From positions 8,690,501 through 8,754,500 of the forward strand of contig NZ_CP147913.1 in NCBI RefSeq assembly GCF_037414475.1: a stretch of DNA of 64,000 bases, given 5' to 3'. Every line of letters starts with the position of its first letter. Position 1 is the stretch's first letter. This DNA is from Myxococcus stipitatus (GTDB taxonomy: Bacteria; Myxococcota; Myxococcia; Myxococcales; Myxococcaceae). Below the pieces are notes generated by a model. That model saw only the letters and a list, made by a program, of their open reading frames with translations. It was not told the origin of the DNA and did not search any database. The translations under genes and the position numbers were made by a program. Below are positions 8,131 to 16,550 of the stretch, piece after piece.

Positions 8131-9339
8131 ATGGAGCCCGACTTCAATCCAGCCCATCCCGCCTTCCGGGCGGACCCACATCGTTGGCTCGGTTGGCTGC
8201 GCGAGCGGGACCCCGTTCACTTCAGCCCTCGGCTCAACGCCTGGGTCCTCACCCGGTACGACGACGTCCGCCGCGCCGCGACGGACGCGTCCCGCTTCAG
8301 CAATGACACGCTGTCGGCCTTCGTAGGCAAGCACGCCGGAGCCATGGGGCCCCGGCGGACCGAGCACCGCATCGGGACGAACCTGGGCATGGCGGATGGC
8401 GAGGTCCACACCCGCCTCCGAGCCGCCATCGCTCCGTTCTTCACGCCTTCGGCCATCAACCGATTGGAGGGAGCGCTCCAGCGCTTCGTTGACGTCCTGC
8501 TGAGTCGCACGGCATCCGGACGAGAGCTGGACCTGGTCGCGGGACTTGGCCGGCCGCTCGCGGTCGAGGCCGTGGCCTCGGGGCTGTTCGGCATTCCAGA
8601 GGACGAGCGGGAGCCGCTGTCCGGCTGGGCCGCGGCCACCACACGCATCAGCGACCCCTTGCTCACGCGCGAGGAGCGCCGAGAGAACTTCATCGAACTC
8701 ACCCGGTTCGCGGACTATCTGGACGGACTGATTGCCCATCGCCGCCATCAGCCCGGCGATGACCTGCTGTCGCGAATCGCCGACACGGAGCGGAGCGGAC
8801 TCTCTCACCCGGAGGTGCTCGCCATGTGTATGTCGATTGTCGGCGGAGGCATCGACACGGTCAGCGTGGGCATCAGCCGGGGCATCCTGGCGTTGCTGGA
8901 CCATCCCCGTCAGATGGCTCTCCTCCGGGCGAACCCAGACCTGCTGCCGGCCGCGACAGAGGAGATCCTCCGCTTCTGCGCTCCCGCCGTATTCGTCGCA
9001 CGTGTGGTGCGCACGGACCTCGAGTTGAGAGGGAAGACACTCAGGGTAGGGGACGTGGTGCTCTATTCACCCGCGGCGGCGTGCCGGGACCCCGCTGTCT
9101 TCCCAGCGCCGGATTGCCTCGACGTGCACCGCGAGGTCGAGCGCGGCCACAACATGGCCTTCGGTCATGGTGCCCACTATTGCATCGGCGCGGCGCTGGC
9201 CCGGCTGGAGCTCCGCGTGGCGTTTCGTGGTGTCCTCTCCCGTCTGCCCCATCTCGAGCTCAAGGTGCCGAGGTCCACCCTGACATACGGACAGAACCTC
9301 ATGTCGATGGGGCTCGAGTCCCTGCCCGTCACCTTCTGA
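8131..9339 (+). CDS. Cytochrome P450
   Basis: Soluble bacterial-type cytochrome P450 of 402 residues. The oxygen-binding I-helix reads GGGIDTV with the acid and threonine intact; the K-helix ExxR is EEILR; the haem loop is FGHGAHYCIGAALARLE with the cysteine ligand. It is expected to hydroxylate a small or lipidic substrate using ferredoxin-delivered electrons. No ferredoxin or reductase gene is adjacent. Coupled to an SCP-2 carrier gene, it may oxidise a carried lipid, as actinobacterial sterol P450s do at the side chain; this is inference. It converges on a SnoaL-like gene with an 11-bp gap. Confidence 0.92.
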   Translation: MEPDFNPAHPAFRADPHRWLGWLRERDPVHFSPRLNAWVLTRYDDVRRAATDASRFSNDTLSAFVGKHAGAMGPRRTEHRIGTNLGMADGEVHTRLRAAIAPFFTPSAINRLEGALQRFVDVLLSRTASGRELDLVAGLGRPLAVEAVASGLFGIPEDEREPLSGWAAATTRISDPLLTREERRENFIELTRFADYLDGLIAHRRHQPGDDLLSRIADTERSGLSHPEVLAMCMSIVGGGIDTVSVGISRGILALLDHPRQMALLRANPDLLPAATEEILRFCAPAVFVARVVRTDLELRGKTLRVGDVVLYSPAAACRDPAVFPAPDCLDVHREVERGHNMAFGHGAHYCIGAALARLELRVAFRGVLSRLPHLELKVPRSTLTYGQNLMSMGLESLPVTF

Positions 9340-9350
9340 CGGAGCCCGCC

Positions 9351-10115
9351 TCAGAACATCCCGTTGCCGTGAGTCATCGTGTCCGGGATGGGTTGGTGGA
9401 CATCCCAATGCTCGGCGAGCTTGCCGTCCTCCACGCGGAACAAGTCGTAGAAGGCCATCCGCTCGCCGCCGAGCTCTCCCTCGGATTGGGTGAAGACGAA
9501 GTGGCCCTCGCCGATGACGCGGTGGATGCGCTCGTAGCGCAGGGAGACACCTCGGGCCGCGAGCCCCTTCAGGTGTGAGACGAAGCCGCTCAGTCCATCC
9601 TCGATGCCGGGACTGTGTTGGAGGTAGTGGTCCCCAGCGAAGAACCCGTGCAGCGCTTCGAGCTGCCCCGACACGAACGCCGCGTCCAGGAATCGCGCGA
9701 CCAGCGCCTTGTTGGCGGCGGTCTGCTCGAGATCCTTCATGGCCGTGGGCCCGTCCACCATGGTGCGCCCGGACGCGAGCGGTTGTTCCTGCATCGCATC
9801 CCAGTGCTCCACCAGCAACCCATCGCGGAGGCGGAACAGGTCGAACACCGCTCGCTTCCTCCCGGCCGGAATCCACTCACTGTGGACGAGAACCAGGTCT
9901 CCGTCCTCCAGCGTGCGCAGGGGAATGAACCGGTTGTCGGGGATGCGTTGCAGCTCCTCCAACAGCCCCACGAGGCCCGCCCGGCCCGGCGGCATGAAGG
10001 GGTTGTGCTGGATGTAGTCCTCGGCGACCAGGCGCTCGAAGACCGACCTGTCGGCCCGGCCGAAGCCGTCCTCCAGGAGCTCCATGACGACGGACCGCTG
10101 GGAACGCGAGGCCAT
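9351..10115 (-). CDS. Tandem SnoaL-like (NTF2 fold) protein
   Basis: 254-residue protein built from two related SnoaL/NTF2-like domains. Repeat 1 (about residues 5-115) and repeat 2 (about 125-250) share the pattern ...YIQHNPFMPPGRAGL / ...YLQHSPGIEDGLSGF and DLFRLRDGLLVEHWDAMQ / DLFRVEDGKLAEHWDVHQ. Such folds serve as polyketide cyclases, ketosteroid-isomerase-like enzymes or stress proteins. The HN/HS and EHWD motifs fit the 'ester cyclase / SnoaL-like' family. The ATG at 10115 is preferred because a GGAGG site lies just upstream. It is the last gene of a minus-strand run, 44 bp after the HEAT-repeat gene. Specific reaction unknown. Confidence 0.8.
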   Translation of the reverse strand: MASRSQRSVVMELLEDGFGRADRSVFERLVAEDYIQHNPFMPPGRAGLVGLLEELQRIPDNRFIPLRTLEDGDLVLVHSEWIPAGRKRAVFDLFRLRDGLLVEHWDAMQEQPLASGRTMVDGPTAMKDLEQTAANKALVARFLDAAFVSGQLEALHGFFAGDHYLQHSPGIEDGLSGFVSHLKGLAARGVSLRYERIHRVIGEGHFVFTQSEGELGGERMAFYDLFRVEDGKLAEHWDVHQPIPDTMTHGNGMF

Positions 10116-10159
10116 TCGCTCCTCCAATCCACTTCATGGGAACCGCGACCGCCTGCTGA

Positions 10160-10720
10160 CTACTTCTTCGCCGCCGCCTTCTTCGCGGGAGCTTTCTTCG
10201 CCGCGGGCTTCTTCTCCGGTGCGGGCCCCAGCAGAGCATCGACCTTCTGGGGCTCTGTTTCACGGACCTTGGCCAGGCCGTTGGTGACAATCCAACGGGT
10301 ATGGGCGTCGCCTTTGCTTGCGCGCAGCCACCGCTCACACAGCGCCAGCACGAGTGCGGGGTTCTTCTTGCTCCCATCGCGCAGCAGGTTGGCGACGGAC
10401 TTGCGGACATAGAGGCTGGAGTCCGCGTTCAGCGTCTCGAGGACAGGGACCACGCTCTCGAACTGCGTGCGGGCCAGTCCGCGCAGCCCCTCGCTGGAGG
10501 CGCGCCGGACGTTCTCATCCGGAGCTTTCGCCCACTTGCGCACCTCCGCGAGCACCGCGTCGGGATGCTTCTTGGACAGCTCCACCAGCGCTGTCGCCGC
10601 CACCTCACGGACCTTCCAGTCCTCGCTCGCGGCCAGGGCGCGGATGTCCGCGAACACCGCCTGCGGGTTGGCCTTGCCAGCCGCCACCAGGGTCTTCACG
10701 TCCGATACCTTCGTAATCAT
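10160..10720 (-). CDS. HEAT-repeat (AlkD-like) protein with Lys/Ala tail
   Basis: 186-residue all-helical protein. HEAT-like repeats are visible, such as DWKVREVAATALVELSKKHPD, DENVRRASSEGLRGLA and SSLYVRKSVANLLRDGSKK, in the style of DNA-alkylation-repair glycosylases (AlkD/AlkC). The protein ends in a lysine/alanine-rich tail (PAAKKAPAKKAAAKK), histone-H1-like and typical of DNA-binding proteins in high-GC bacteria. Its ATG overlaps the stop of the upstream radical SAM gene (ATGA), so the two are translationally coupled. A role in DNA repair or nucleoid binding is inferred; glycosylase activity is not established because the core is shorter than canonical AlkD. Confidence 0.75.
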   Translation of the reverse strand: MITKVSDVKTLVAAGKANPQAVFADIRALAASEDWKVREVAATALVELSKKHPDAVLAEVRKWAKAPDENVRRASSEGLRGLARTQFESVVPVLETLNADSSLYVRKSVANLLRDGSKKNPALVLALCERWLRASKGDAHTRWIVTNGLAKVRETEPQKVDALLGPAPEKKPAAKKAPAKKAAAKK

Positions 10721-11916
10721 GGCTTCTCCTCGGAGGAGTCAAACAAGGGTCCGAATGCGGAAGGCGTGACGGCCCGGACGCGCCCCTGGCGCTTCAGGGG
10801 CCACTCGGTGAGCCAGCGCTCGATGTCCCTCGCGACCGCATCGCCAATCTCCGGCAGCTGACGCAGCCCCGTGCCGGGCTGCCGCCGGTGGAGCTCCGCG
10901 ATGCTGCGGGGCAGCGCGTCCACCGTCCATGCGGCCTTGCGATAGGCCCAGACGCGAGAGGGACTGGCCAGCTCCAGGTCCAGCTCCCAGCACTTCAAGA
11001 AGAGCTGCTCGGCCACCCACTTGTTCACCGCGAGCGGCCCTTCGGCGATGTATCGCGGCATGCGCGCGAGCAGCCCGTGGCGCTCGCACAGCTCCCGGAC
11101 CTGCTGCCCCAGCCGGGCCTTGTACTCACGCGGCGCGCTGGAGCGCGGTGTTCCATCGGGCTCCTCGCCGTACATCCTCCGCCATCGTCCAGGCAACGCC
11201 GGGTCCAGCCGCCCGGCGGCCGCCCACGTGAGCGCGGCCTGGGCTCCCTCCATGCTCATGCCCGCACCGAGCACGAACCTGCCCCCATGGGCCGCCGTCA
11301 TCCGCACCGCCTCGTCCAGGTGCGAGAGGTCATCTCCCACGAAGGGGATGATGGGCATCAGCGACGCGCCCACGAGGATGCCCGCGGAGGCGAGCCGCTC
11401 CATGCACTGGAGCCGGCGCTGGAGTCCCGGGCTGCGGGGCTCGAAGGCCGCCTTCAGCCGAGGGGAGAGGTTGCTGAAGCTGATGACGACTGCCACCCAC
11501 GAGCGGCGGTTGAGCGCCGTCAGCAGGTCCAGGTCCCGCTCCAAGAGCGGCGAGCGCTCCACGATGAACACGGGGAAGGAGAGCTCATGCGCGACCTCGA
11601 GCATCTGGCGCGACAGCCGGTAGCGGTCCTCCGCGGGCTGCTGCCAGTCGCCACAGGCGAGTACGTCCCGCTCCAGCCGCGACAGTTCAGCCCGCAGCCG
11701 CTCCACCACGTTGGTCTTCACCTGGATGAGGGTGTCGAAGGTGTCCGGGTCTCGCTTTCCCAGATAGCGCCCGCCCCGCAGGTAGCAGAACGTGCAGCCA
11801 CTGCGGCAGCCCACGTACGGGTGGGCGCTGTAGCGCGTCCAGAACCAGGGGCCGTCCACGCGCTTGTGCTCGTGGACCACCTGCCGGGCCTGGTATTCCT
11901 CGAACGTGAGCTTCAT
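10717..11916 (-). CDS. Radical SAM protein with C-terminal helix-hairpin-helix
   Basis: Radical SAM enzyme of the Rv2578c/spore-photoproduct-lyase-like group, 399 residues from the ATG at 11916 (MKLTFEEYQARQ). The 4Fe-4S motif is PYVGCRSGCTFCYL, with cysteines at 37, 41 and 44. The barrel continues through VAVVISFSNLS and LMPIIPFVGDD. The C-terminal part has AWTVDALPRSIAEL...LRQLPEIGDAVARDIERWL, which looks like a helix-hairpin-helix DNA-binding motif. Further in-frame sequence exists upstream to 12063, but it overlaps the divergent promoter region and lacks similarity. Coupling to a HEAT/AlkD-like gene suggests a DNA-lesion-repair pair. The ribosome site at 11916 is weak, so the start is uncertain. 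Confidence 0.82.
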   Translation of the reverse strand: MKLTFEEYQARQVVHEHKRVDGPWFWTRYSAHPYVGCRSGCTFCYLRGGRYLGKRDPDTFDTLIQVKTNVVERLRAELSRLERDVLACGDWQQPAEDRYRLSRQMLEVAHELSFPVFIVERSPLLERDLDLLTALNRRSWVAVVISFSNLSPRLKAAFEPRSPGLQRRLQCMERLASAGILVGASLMPIIPFVGDDLSHLDEAVRMTAAHGGRFVLGAGMSMEGAQAALTWAAAGRLDPALPGRWRRMYGEEPDGTPRSSAPREYKARLGQQVRELCERHGLLARMPRYIAEGPLAVNKWVAEQLFLKCWELDLELASPSRVWAYRKAAWTVDALPRSIAELHRRQPGTGLRQLPEIGDAVARDIERWLTEWPLKRQGRVRAVTPSAFGPLFDSSEEKP

Positions 11917-12151
11917 GCCGTTATCAAGATGACGAAGGATGTCCTGGGTAGAGCAGTCGATGGGAGTCTGGCAAGCGGGACTTCGCCAGCGGCCCTTCGT
12001 CCGGCGCTCCCCTGTGCTACCCGCTAGCCCATGAGGGCAGGGCTCGCGTGAAGTGATACACACTCGAAGTCCTTGTGCTTACGGCGTGCGAGGTATTTGT
12101 GTAGACAAGGCCACGCGGCACCGACGTGTCTCGCGATTCCTCAGAGGCCTC

Positions 12152-13036
12152 ATGCCAGCTCAGCTCACGCTTGGACTTGAGCGGTTGTGTGCGGATGTGG
12201 AGGCTGCCGCCGCGCTTGCGGGGGCCTCCTTTTCCCGGGAGGTGACGCACAACGTCTTGAAAGCCTATCAGCGGTTTTTTACACGCTCCGCGGTGAGCTT
12301 TCGCACCTCCACCCGGAGGCCGGAGAAGCGTGAACTCAACGTGCGCTTCGTGGAGCTGGAGACTCCCGAGGACCCGCACGCGGTGGCGCTCTCCGAGGGC
12401 CTGCTCCATCGCAGCGGCCATCCCATCGACGACCTCATCGAGCAGGTCCAACGCAACGTGCCCATCCTGGGCTACGGCATGGACTTCGGCGTCGCGTACG
12501 GCGTGGAGAAGATCTGGCCCTTCTTCCCCCACCGTCCCCAGCCGCTCGAGGTGCTTCGCTCGCTCCCCTCGCTCCCGCAGAGCGTCCAGGCGCACACGGG
12601 CTTCCTGGTCGAGCACGACCTGACGGACGTGAGCCTCTTCGCGCTCGACTACCGGAGCCGCTCGGTCAACCTCTACTTCATGTGCAGGCCCGGCCACTTC
12701 TCCACCAGGCAGCTCGCGGAGCTCATCGGGGCCCTGGGGTTCGAGAATCCCGGAGAGGAGCTGCTCGAGCACTGCACGCGGGCCGTGCCCATCTACTTCA
12801 CCTTCCGATGGGACCGGCCCCGGGTCGAGCGTGTGTGTTTCGGCATCATCGCGCCCGAGCCCGCGCTCCCCCCGACACACCTCCATCCCGTCATCGAGCG
12901 GTTCGTCTCAGGGGTCCCCTTCGCGACGGAGCGCCGCAACTTCATCTACAGCGTGACGCTGTCGCGGGAGGAGACCTTCATCAAGGTCGAGAACGACTAC
13001 AGCGGGACGATGACCGCGTTGATGCAGGTGTTTTGA
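12152..13036 (+). CDS. ABBA-type aromatic prenyltransferase (NphB/CloQ-like)
   Basis: Soluble aromatic prenyltransferase, 294 residues from the ATG at 12152, preceded by AGAGG; the family is about 300. It should transfer an isoprenyl group from a prenyl diphosphate to an aromatic or other electron-rich acceptor. Alignment from memory with Streptomyces NphB is convincing over the central region: DPHAVALSEGLLHRSGHPIDDL matches the DPYA...GHPVDDLL segment, and KIWPFFPHR, LPSLPQSV, LDYRSRSVNLYF and RVCFGIIAPEPAL follow in order. There is no DDxxD motif, as expected for the Mg-independent or ABBA barrel type. It opens the plus-strand tailoring region and is followed 47 bp later by a radical SAM gene. 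The acceptor is unknown. Confidence 0.88.
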   Translation: MPAQLTLGLERLCADVEAAAALAGASFSREVTHNVLKAYQRFFTRSAVSFRTSTRRPEKRELNVRFVELETPEDPHAVALSEGLLHRSGHPIDDLIEQVQRNVPILGYGMDFGVAYGVEKIWPFFPHRPQPLEVLRSLPSLPQSVQAHTGFLVEHDLTDVSLFALDYRSRSVNLYFMCRPGHFSTRQLAELIGALGFENPGEELLEHCTRAVPIYFTFRWDRPRVERVCFGIIAPEPALPPTHLHPVIERFVSGVPFATERRNFIYSVTLSREETFIKVENDYSGTMTALMQVF

Positions 13037-13083
13037 AGACGCTGGAGTGCCGTCGCCACGGGGCAGTCGAGAGGAGCACCGGT

Positions 13084-14427
13084 ATGGAATGGTCGCCTAA
13101 TATCGAGGCGCTGTACTCGAAGATTGTCGCGCAGGTGCCGATGGTGTTCCGGCCCATCGTCAAGCCCAAGCTCCGCGAGGCGGCCGAGGCCCAGAGCCGG
13201 GGCCGGAACGAGAGCTGGGTCAGCGAGGCGGACCTCGTCGCGGCCCTCTTTGAAATCACCCCGAAGCAGTTCAAGGACGAGTGCGTCAACATGGTCCAGG
13301 GACTGGGCCTGGACGCCGCCCGCTTCGTCGACCTCAACGACATCCGCAATCAATACAAGAAGTCCTGGGCGGAGTTTGGCGAGGCCTTCCATCCCGGCAA
13401 CTACCACATCACGCTCTATGTGACGGACCGCTGCAATGAGCAGTGCAAGCACTGCGCAATCGAGCTGTTCAAGCGGGACGACCTGCCCATCAAAGACTGG
13501 ATTCACATCCAGGACAACCTGGAGGGCGCGCTGCGCAAGCAGGGCCGGCGCGGCGTCTACATCTACTTCGGTGGTGAGCCCACCGTGCGCAGGGACCTCA
13601 AGGAGCTCATCACCCATGCGGGGAAGAACGGCTACTTTCAGGCCCTGGCCACCAACGGGCTGCTCTTCAACGACGACTACGCGAGGTTCTGCGCCGAAAA
13701 TGGCATGAGCCATGTCTTCATCAGCCTGGACAGCGCGGACCCTCAAAAGGCGGCGAAGATTCGCGGCGTCAAACGCGCGGGAGACCTGGCGAAGCGCGCC
13801 ATCGAGAATGCGCAGAAGTACGGGATGTTCGTCATCGTCAACTTCGTGGTGATGAAGCAGAACATCGACGAGATGGAGTCGATGAAGACGCTCATCGAGA
13901 GCTGGGGGGCGGCGCCCTACATGCGCGCGGTCATCAAGACCGGCACGGCGGCCGAGTACTGGAAGGAGGTGGGCCTCAGTCCGGAGGAGTACCGGCGCTT
14001 CTACGACTTCAAGTACCGGCACGCCATCGAGGCGGTGCGCAAGGGACTGGGCTCCACGCTGCCCATCTTCGACATCTGGGACTGGACGCCCTTCATGGAA
14101 CAGCCGCGCACCGACGCGGAGCGGACGGCCATCGAGTGGGGCGTGGGCTGCCAGTCCTGCCGCACCATCTCCGGCGTGGACGTCAACGGCGACCTCTTCC
14201 CTTGCTACTACCCCACGCAACTCAAGCTCGGGAACCTCCTGACCCAGCGCTTCGAAGACATCATGGAGACGCAGGTCTTCCGAGACATCAGAGACCGGAA
14301 GAAGAAGAGCGGGAAGTGCACCTCCTGTGGCAACCGTCAGCTCTGCGGCGGCGGCTGCGGTGTCCACTCGGAATGTGAGACGGGGGACTTCTTCGCCTCC
14401 GTCCCGTATTGCTGGCACAAGGAATAG
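13084..14427 (+). CDS. Radical SAM/SPASM protein with PCP_red-like N-terminus
   Basis: 447-residue radical SAM enzyme. The N-terminal 75 or so residues (VPMVFRPIVKPKLREAAEA... then VSEADLVAALFEITPKQF) resemble the small PCP_red domain of protochlorophyllide reductase subunits. This domain recurs in the methyltransferase gene at 22774. The SAM-cleaving cluster motif is CNEQCKHC, cysteines 117, 121 and 124, followed by YFGGEPTVR. A C-terminal SPASM-like domain holds CQSC, CYY and CTSCGNRQLCGGGC for auxiliary Fe-S clusters. SPASM enzymes modify peptides or small molecules; no precursor peptide gene is evident nearby, so a small-molecule substrate is likely. AGGAG precedes the ATG at 13084. The gene is 15 bp from the following oxidoreductase. 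Confidence 0.87.
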   Translation: MEWSPNIEALYSKIVAQVPMVFRPIVKPKLREAAEAQSRGRNESWVSEADLVAALFEITPKQFKDECVNMVQGLGLDAARFVDLNDIRNQYKKSWAEFGEAFHPGNYHITLYVTDRCNEQCKHCAIELFKRDDLPIKDWIHIQDNLEGALRKQGRRGVYIYFGGEPTVRRDLKELITHAGKNGYFQALATNGLLFNDDYARFCAENGMSHVFISLDSADPQKAAKIRGVKRAGDLAKRAIENAQKYGMFVIVNFVVMKQNIDEMESMKTLIESWGAAPYMRAVIKTGTAAEYWKEVGLSPEEYRRFYDFKYRHAIEAVRKGLGSTLPIFDIWDWTPFMEQPRTDAERTAIEWGVGCQSCRTISGVDVNGDLFPCYYPTQLKLGNLLTQRFEDIMETQVFRDIRDRKKKSGKCTSCGNRQLCGGGCGVHSECETGDFFASVPYCWHKE

Positions 14428-14442
14428 GGCTCGGGTGACGCC

Positions 14443-16020
14443 ATGAGCCGCAAGCACGAGGTGGTCATCGTTGGAGGTGGGCACAACGGCCTCACCGTGG
14501 CGTGTTATCTGGCGCGCGCCGGGGTGGACGTGTGTGTCCTGGAGTCCCTCCCTTATGTGGGCGGAGGAGTCATCTCCTCGCGCTCGGTGGTGCCCGGCTT
14601 CAAGGCGGACATCTGCTCCATCTGGCACGGCTTCATCCAGGCCAACCCGCTGTTGTTGGAGGACGAGCTGGGGCTCAAGTCGAAGTTCGGCCTGCGCTAC
14701 CTCACGTCGGAGAACCAGTTCGGCGTCCTCTTCCCGGACGACTCACACCTCAACATCTACCGGGACGTGGACCGGACGTGTCGGTCCATCGCGAAGTTCT
14801 CCTCGAAGGACGCGGAGGCCTACCGGCGCTTCGCCGGCTGGGGCGAGCAGATGTTGGACATGCTGACCCAAGGCATGTTCAACCCGCCGCCGCCCTTCGG
14901 CGCGTTTGTCGCCGCGCTGGACCAGAGTCCTCCGGGCCGCGCGCTCCTGCGCTCGTTGATGATGAGCGCGCTCGACCTCTGCGAGGAGTGGTTCGAGAGC
15001 GACGCGGTGAAGGTGGCCCTCACCAAGTTCTCCGCGCAGTCGGGCATCGCCCCGGGCACGCTGGGCTCGGGCATCGTCCTGTTCCTGTTCATCCCGCTGA
15101 CCCACAAGTATGGCGGCGCCATCCCCATGGGGGGCTCGGGCGCGCTCAGCGAGGCCATGGAGCGCTGCCTGCGGCACCATGGAGGCACCGTCCTCACGGA
15201 GCGCACCGTCGAACAGGTCCTCACCTCGGGCGGCCGAGCGTCGGGCGTGCGGCTGCGCGGAGGCGAGGAGATTCTCGCGACGAAGGCCGTGGTCTCCAAT
15301 CTCCACGCGCGGCAACTGGCGGAGCTGGTGGACCCGGGGCTGCTCCCCGAGGAGTTCGTGAGCCAGCTTCGCCAGCTCAAGCGCTCCGAGTACGGCGCGG
15401 TGAGCCAGGGCTACGCGCTGCGCGAGGCGCCCCGGTACAAGGCGGGGGACGAGGTGAGTGATGCGCTCTTCGTCGAGTTCGCGCCGCTGCCGCTGGAGAC
15501 GTTCCTGCGGGGCTTCGATGAGCTGCGGTATGGCCGCGCCCGCGTGGACATGCCGACCGTCGGATGCCAGACGCGGTTGGACCCCTCGCGGGCTCCCGAG
15601 GGCAAGCACACCCTGCACCTCTTCCACTACGCCCCGTTCGAGCTCGCTGGCGGTGGCGCCGCCCGCTGGGACGACGTTCGGCACGAGGTGGCCAACAACA
15701 TCCTCGCCACGCTTCAGCAGCGGACCACCAACATGGGGGCCGACAACATCATCGGCCGCCTGGTGGAGACCCCCTTGGACCTGGCGCGGCGCAATCCCGC
15801 GATGATTGCCGGGGACTACAACCACATCGGGATGTACCTGAGCCAGCAGCTCGGCAACCGCTATCTGCCGGGGTGGGGCTACCGCACGCCCGTGGAGGGG
15901 CTGTGGATGTGTGGCCCCAGCTGCCACCCGGGTGGTGGTGTGACGGGCGGCGGAAGGGCGGCGGTGCAGCCGTTGATGGAGTCGCTCGGCGTCGACTTCG
16001 CGAGGGCCATCCGCGGCTGA
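14443..16020 (+). CDS. CrtI/CrtO-like FAD-dependent oxidoreductase
   Basis: 525-residue flavoprotein of the phytoene-desaturase/carotene-ketolase superfamily. The N-terminal dinucleotide fold reads VVIVGGGHNGLTVACYLARAG. The interior segment GGAIPMGGSGALSEAMERCL and the C-terminal FAD-closing segment GYRTPVEGLWMCGPSCHPGGGVTGG are typical. Members desaturate, isomerise or oxidise polyprenyl chains or lipids; human PYROXD2-like proteins also belong here. It sits 15 bp after the SPASM radical SAM gene and near the prenyltransferase, consistent with oxidation of a prenylated product. No carotenoid synthase genes (crtB/crtE) are present in the window, so simple carotenoid synthesis is not indicated. 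Confidence 0.85.
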   Translation: MSRKHEVVIVGGGHNGLTVACYLARAGVDVCVLESLPYVGGGVISSRSVVPGFKADICSIWHGFIQANPLLLEDELGLKSKFGLRYLTSENQFGVLFPDDSHLNIYRDVDRTCRSIAKFSSKDAEAYRRFAGWGEQMLDMLTQGMFNPPPPFGAFVAALDQSPPGRALLRSLMMSALDLCEEWFESDAVKVALTKFSAQSGIAPGTLGSGIVLFLFIPLTHKYGGAIPMGGSGALSEAMERCLRHHGGTVLTERTVEQVLTSGGRASGVRLRGGEEILATKAVVSNLHARQLAELVDPGLLPEEFVSQLRQLKRSEYGAVSQGYALREAPRYKAGDEVSDALFVEFAPLPLETFLRGFDELRYGRARVDMPTVGCQTRLDPSRAPEGKHTLHLFHYAPFELAGGGAARWDDVRHEVANNILATLQQRTTNMGADNIIGRLVETPLDLARRNPAMIAGDYNHIGMYLSQQLGNRYLPGWGYRTPVEGLWMCGPSCHPGGGVTGGGRAAVQPLMESLGVDFARAIRG

Positions 16021-16069
16021 CACTTCCGCGGCGGGCCGGGTGCAGTCCACTTCCGTGAGGAGGCGAGCC

Positions 16070-16519
16070 TTGGACGGGAACCTGTCAGCGCGGGTGCTCG
16101 TGTGCGGCGTGGCCGTGGGCCTCGTCGTGAACACGGGGGAGTTCCTCCTCAACGGAGTCCTGCTCCATGGGGAGTGGGGCGTGGTGATGCAATCGCTGGG
16201 GCGGCCACCTCCGGGCGTGGAGTCCATCGCCTCGCTCACGGTGATGACCTTCCTCCTCGGCATCGCCACCATGTGGCTGTATGTGATTCTACGGCGGGGC
16301 TGCGAGACGGACCGGGAGGCCGCGCTCCGGGCGGCCCTGGTGTCGTGGCTGTTCGCCTATGGGCTGGGATTCGGTTGGTCCTGGGCCTTGGGTGTCTTCC
16401 CCGTCTCCCTCTATCTCCCCACGTTGGTCTGGTCTGGATTGGAGCTGTTGCTGGGCACCTTCGTCGGGGCCCGGCTCCTTGCATGGAGGCGACCGGTGTT
16501 GGGCGGCGGGCTGGGGTAG
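16070..16519 (+). CDS. Small integral membrane protein, unknown
   Basis: About 149 residues with four predicted hydrophobic segments: VLVCGVAVGLVVNTGEFLLN, SLTVMTFLLGIATMWLYVIL, ALVSWLFAYGLGFGWSWAL and a final LYLPTLVWSGLELLLGTFVGA. The TTG at 16070 is chosen as start because GAGGAGG lies immediately upstream; a GTG at 16040 is possible but has no ribosome site. No family recognised. It lies between an oxidoreductase gene and a P450 gene on the same strand, so it probably belongs to the same transcription unit, perhaps as a membrane partner or product-handling protein. Confidence 0.7.
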   Translation: MDGNLSARVLVCGVAVGLVVNTGEFLLNGVLLHGEWGVVMQSLGRPPPGVESIASLTVMTFLLGIATMWLYVILRRGCETDREAALRAALVSWLFAYGLGFGWSWALGVFPVSLYLPTLVWSGLELLLGTFVGARLLAWRRPVLGGGLG

Positions 16520-16550
16520 GGCAGTTCCTCGACGCAGAGAGAGGCGAGAC

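Noticed and set aside
13037-14427. RiPP (modified peptide) system around the SPASM protein
   Set aside because: No short precursor-like gene or peptidase/transporter was found next to it.
14443-16020. Carotenoid biosynthesis cluster
   Set aside because: Only a CrtI/CrtO-like protein is present; no phytoene synthase, GGPP synthase or cyclase genes in the window.
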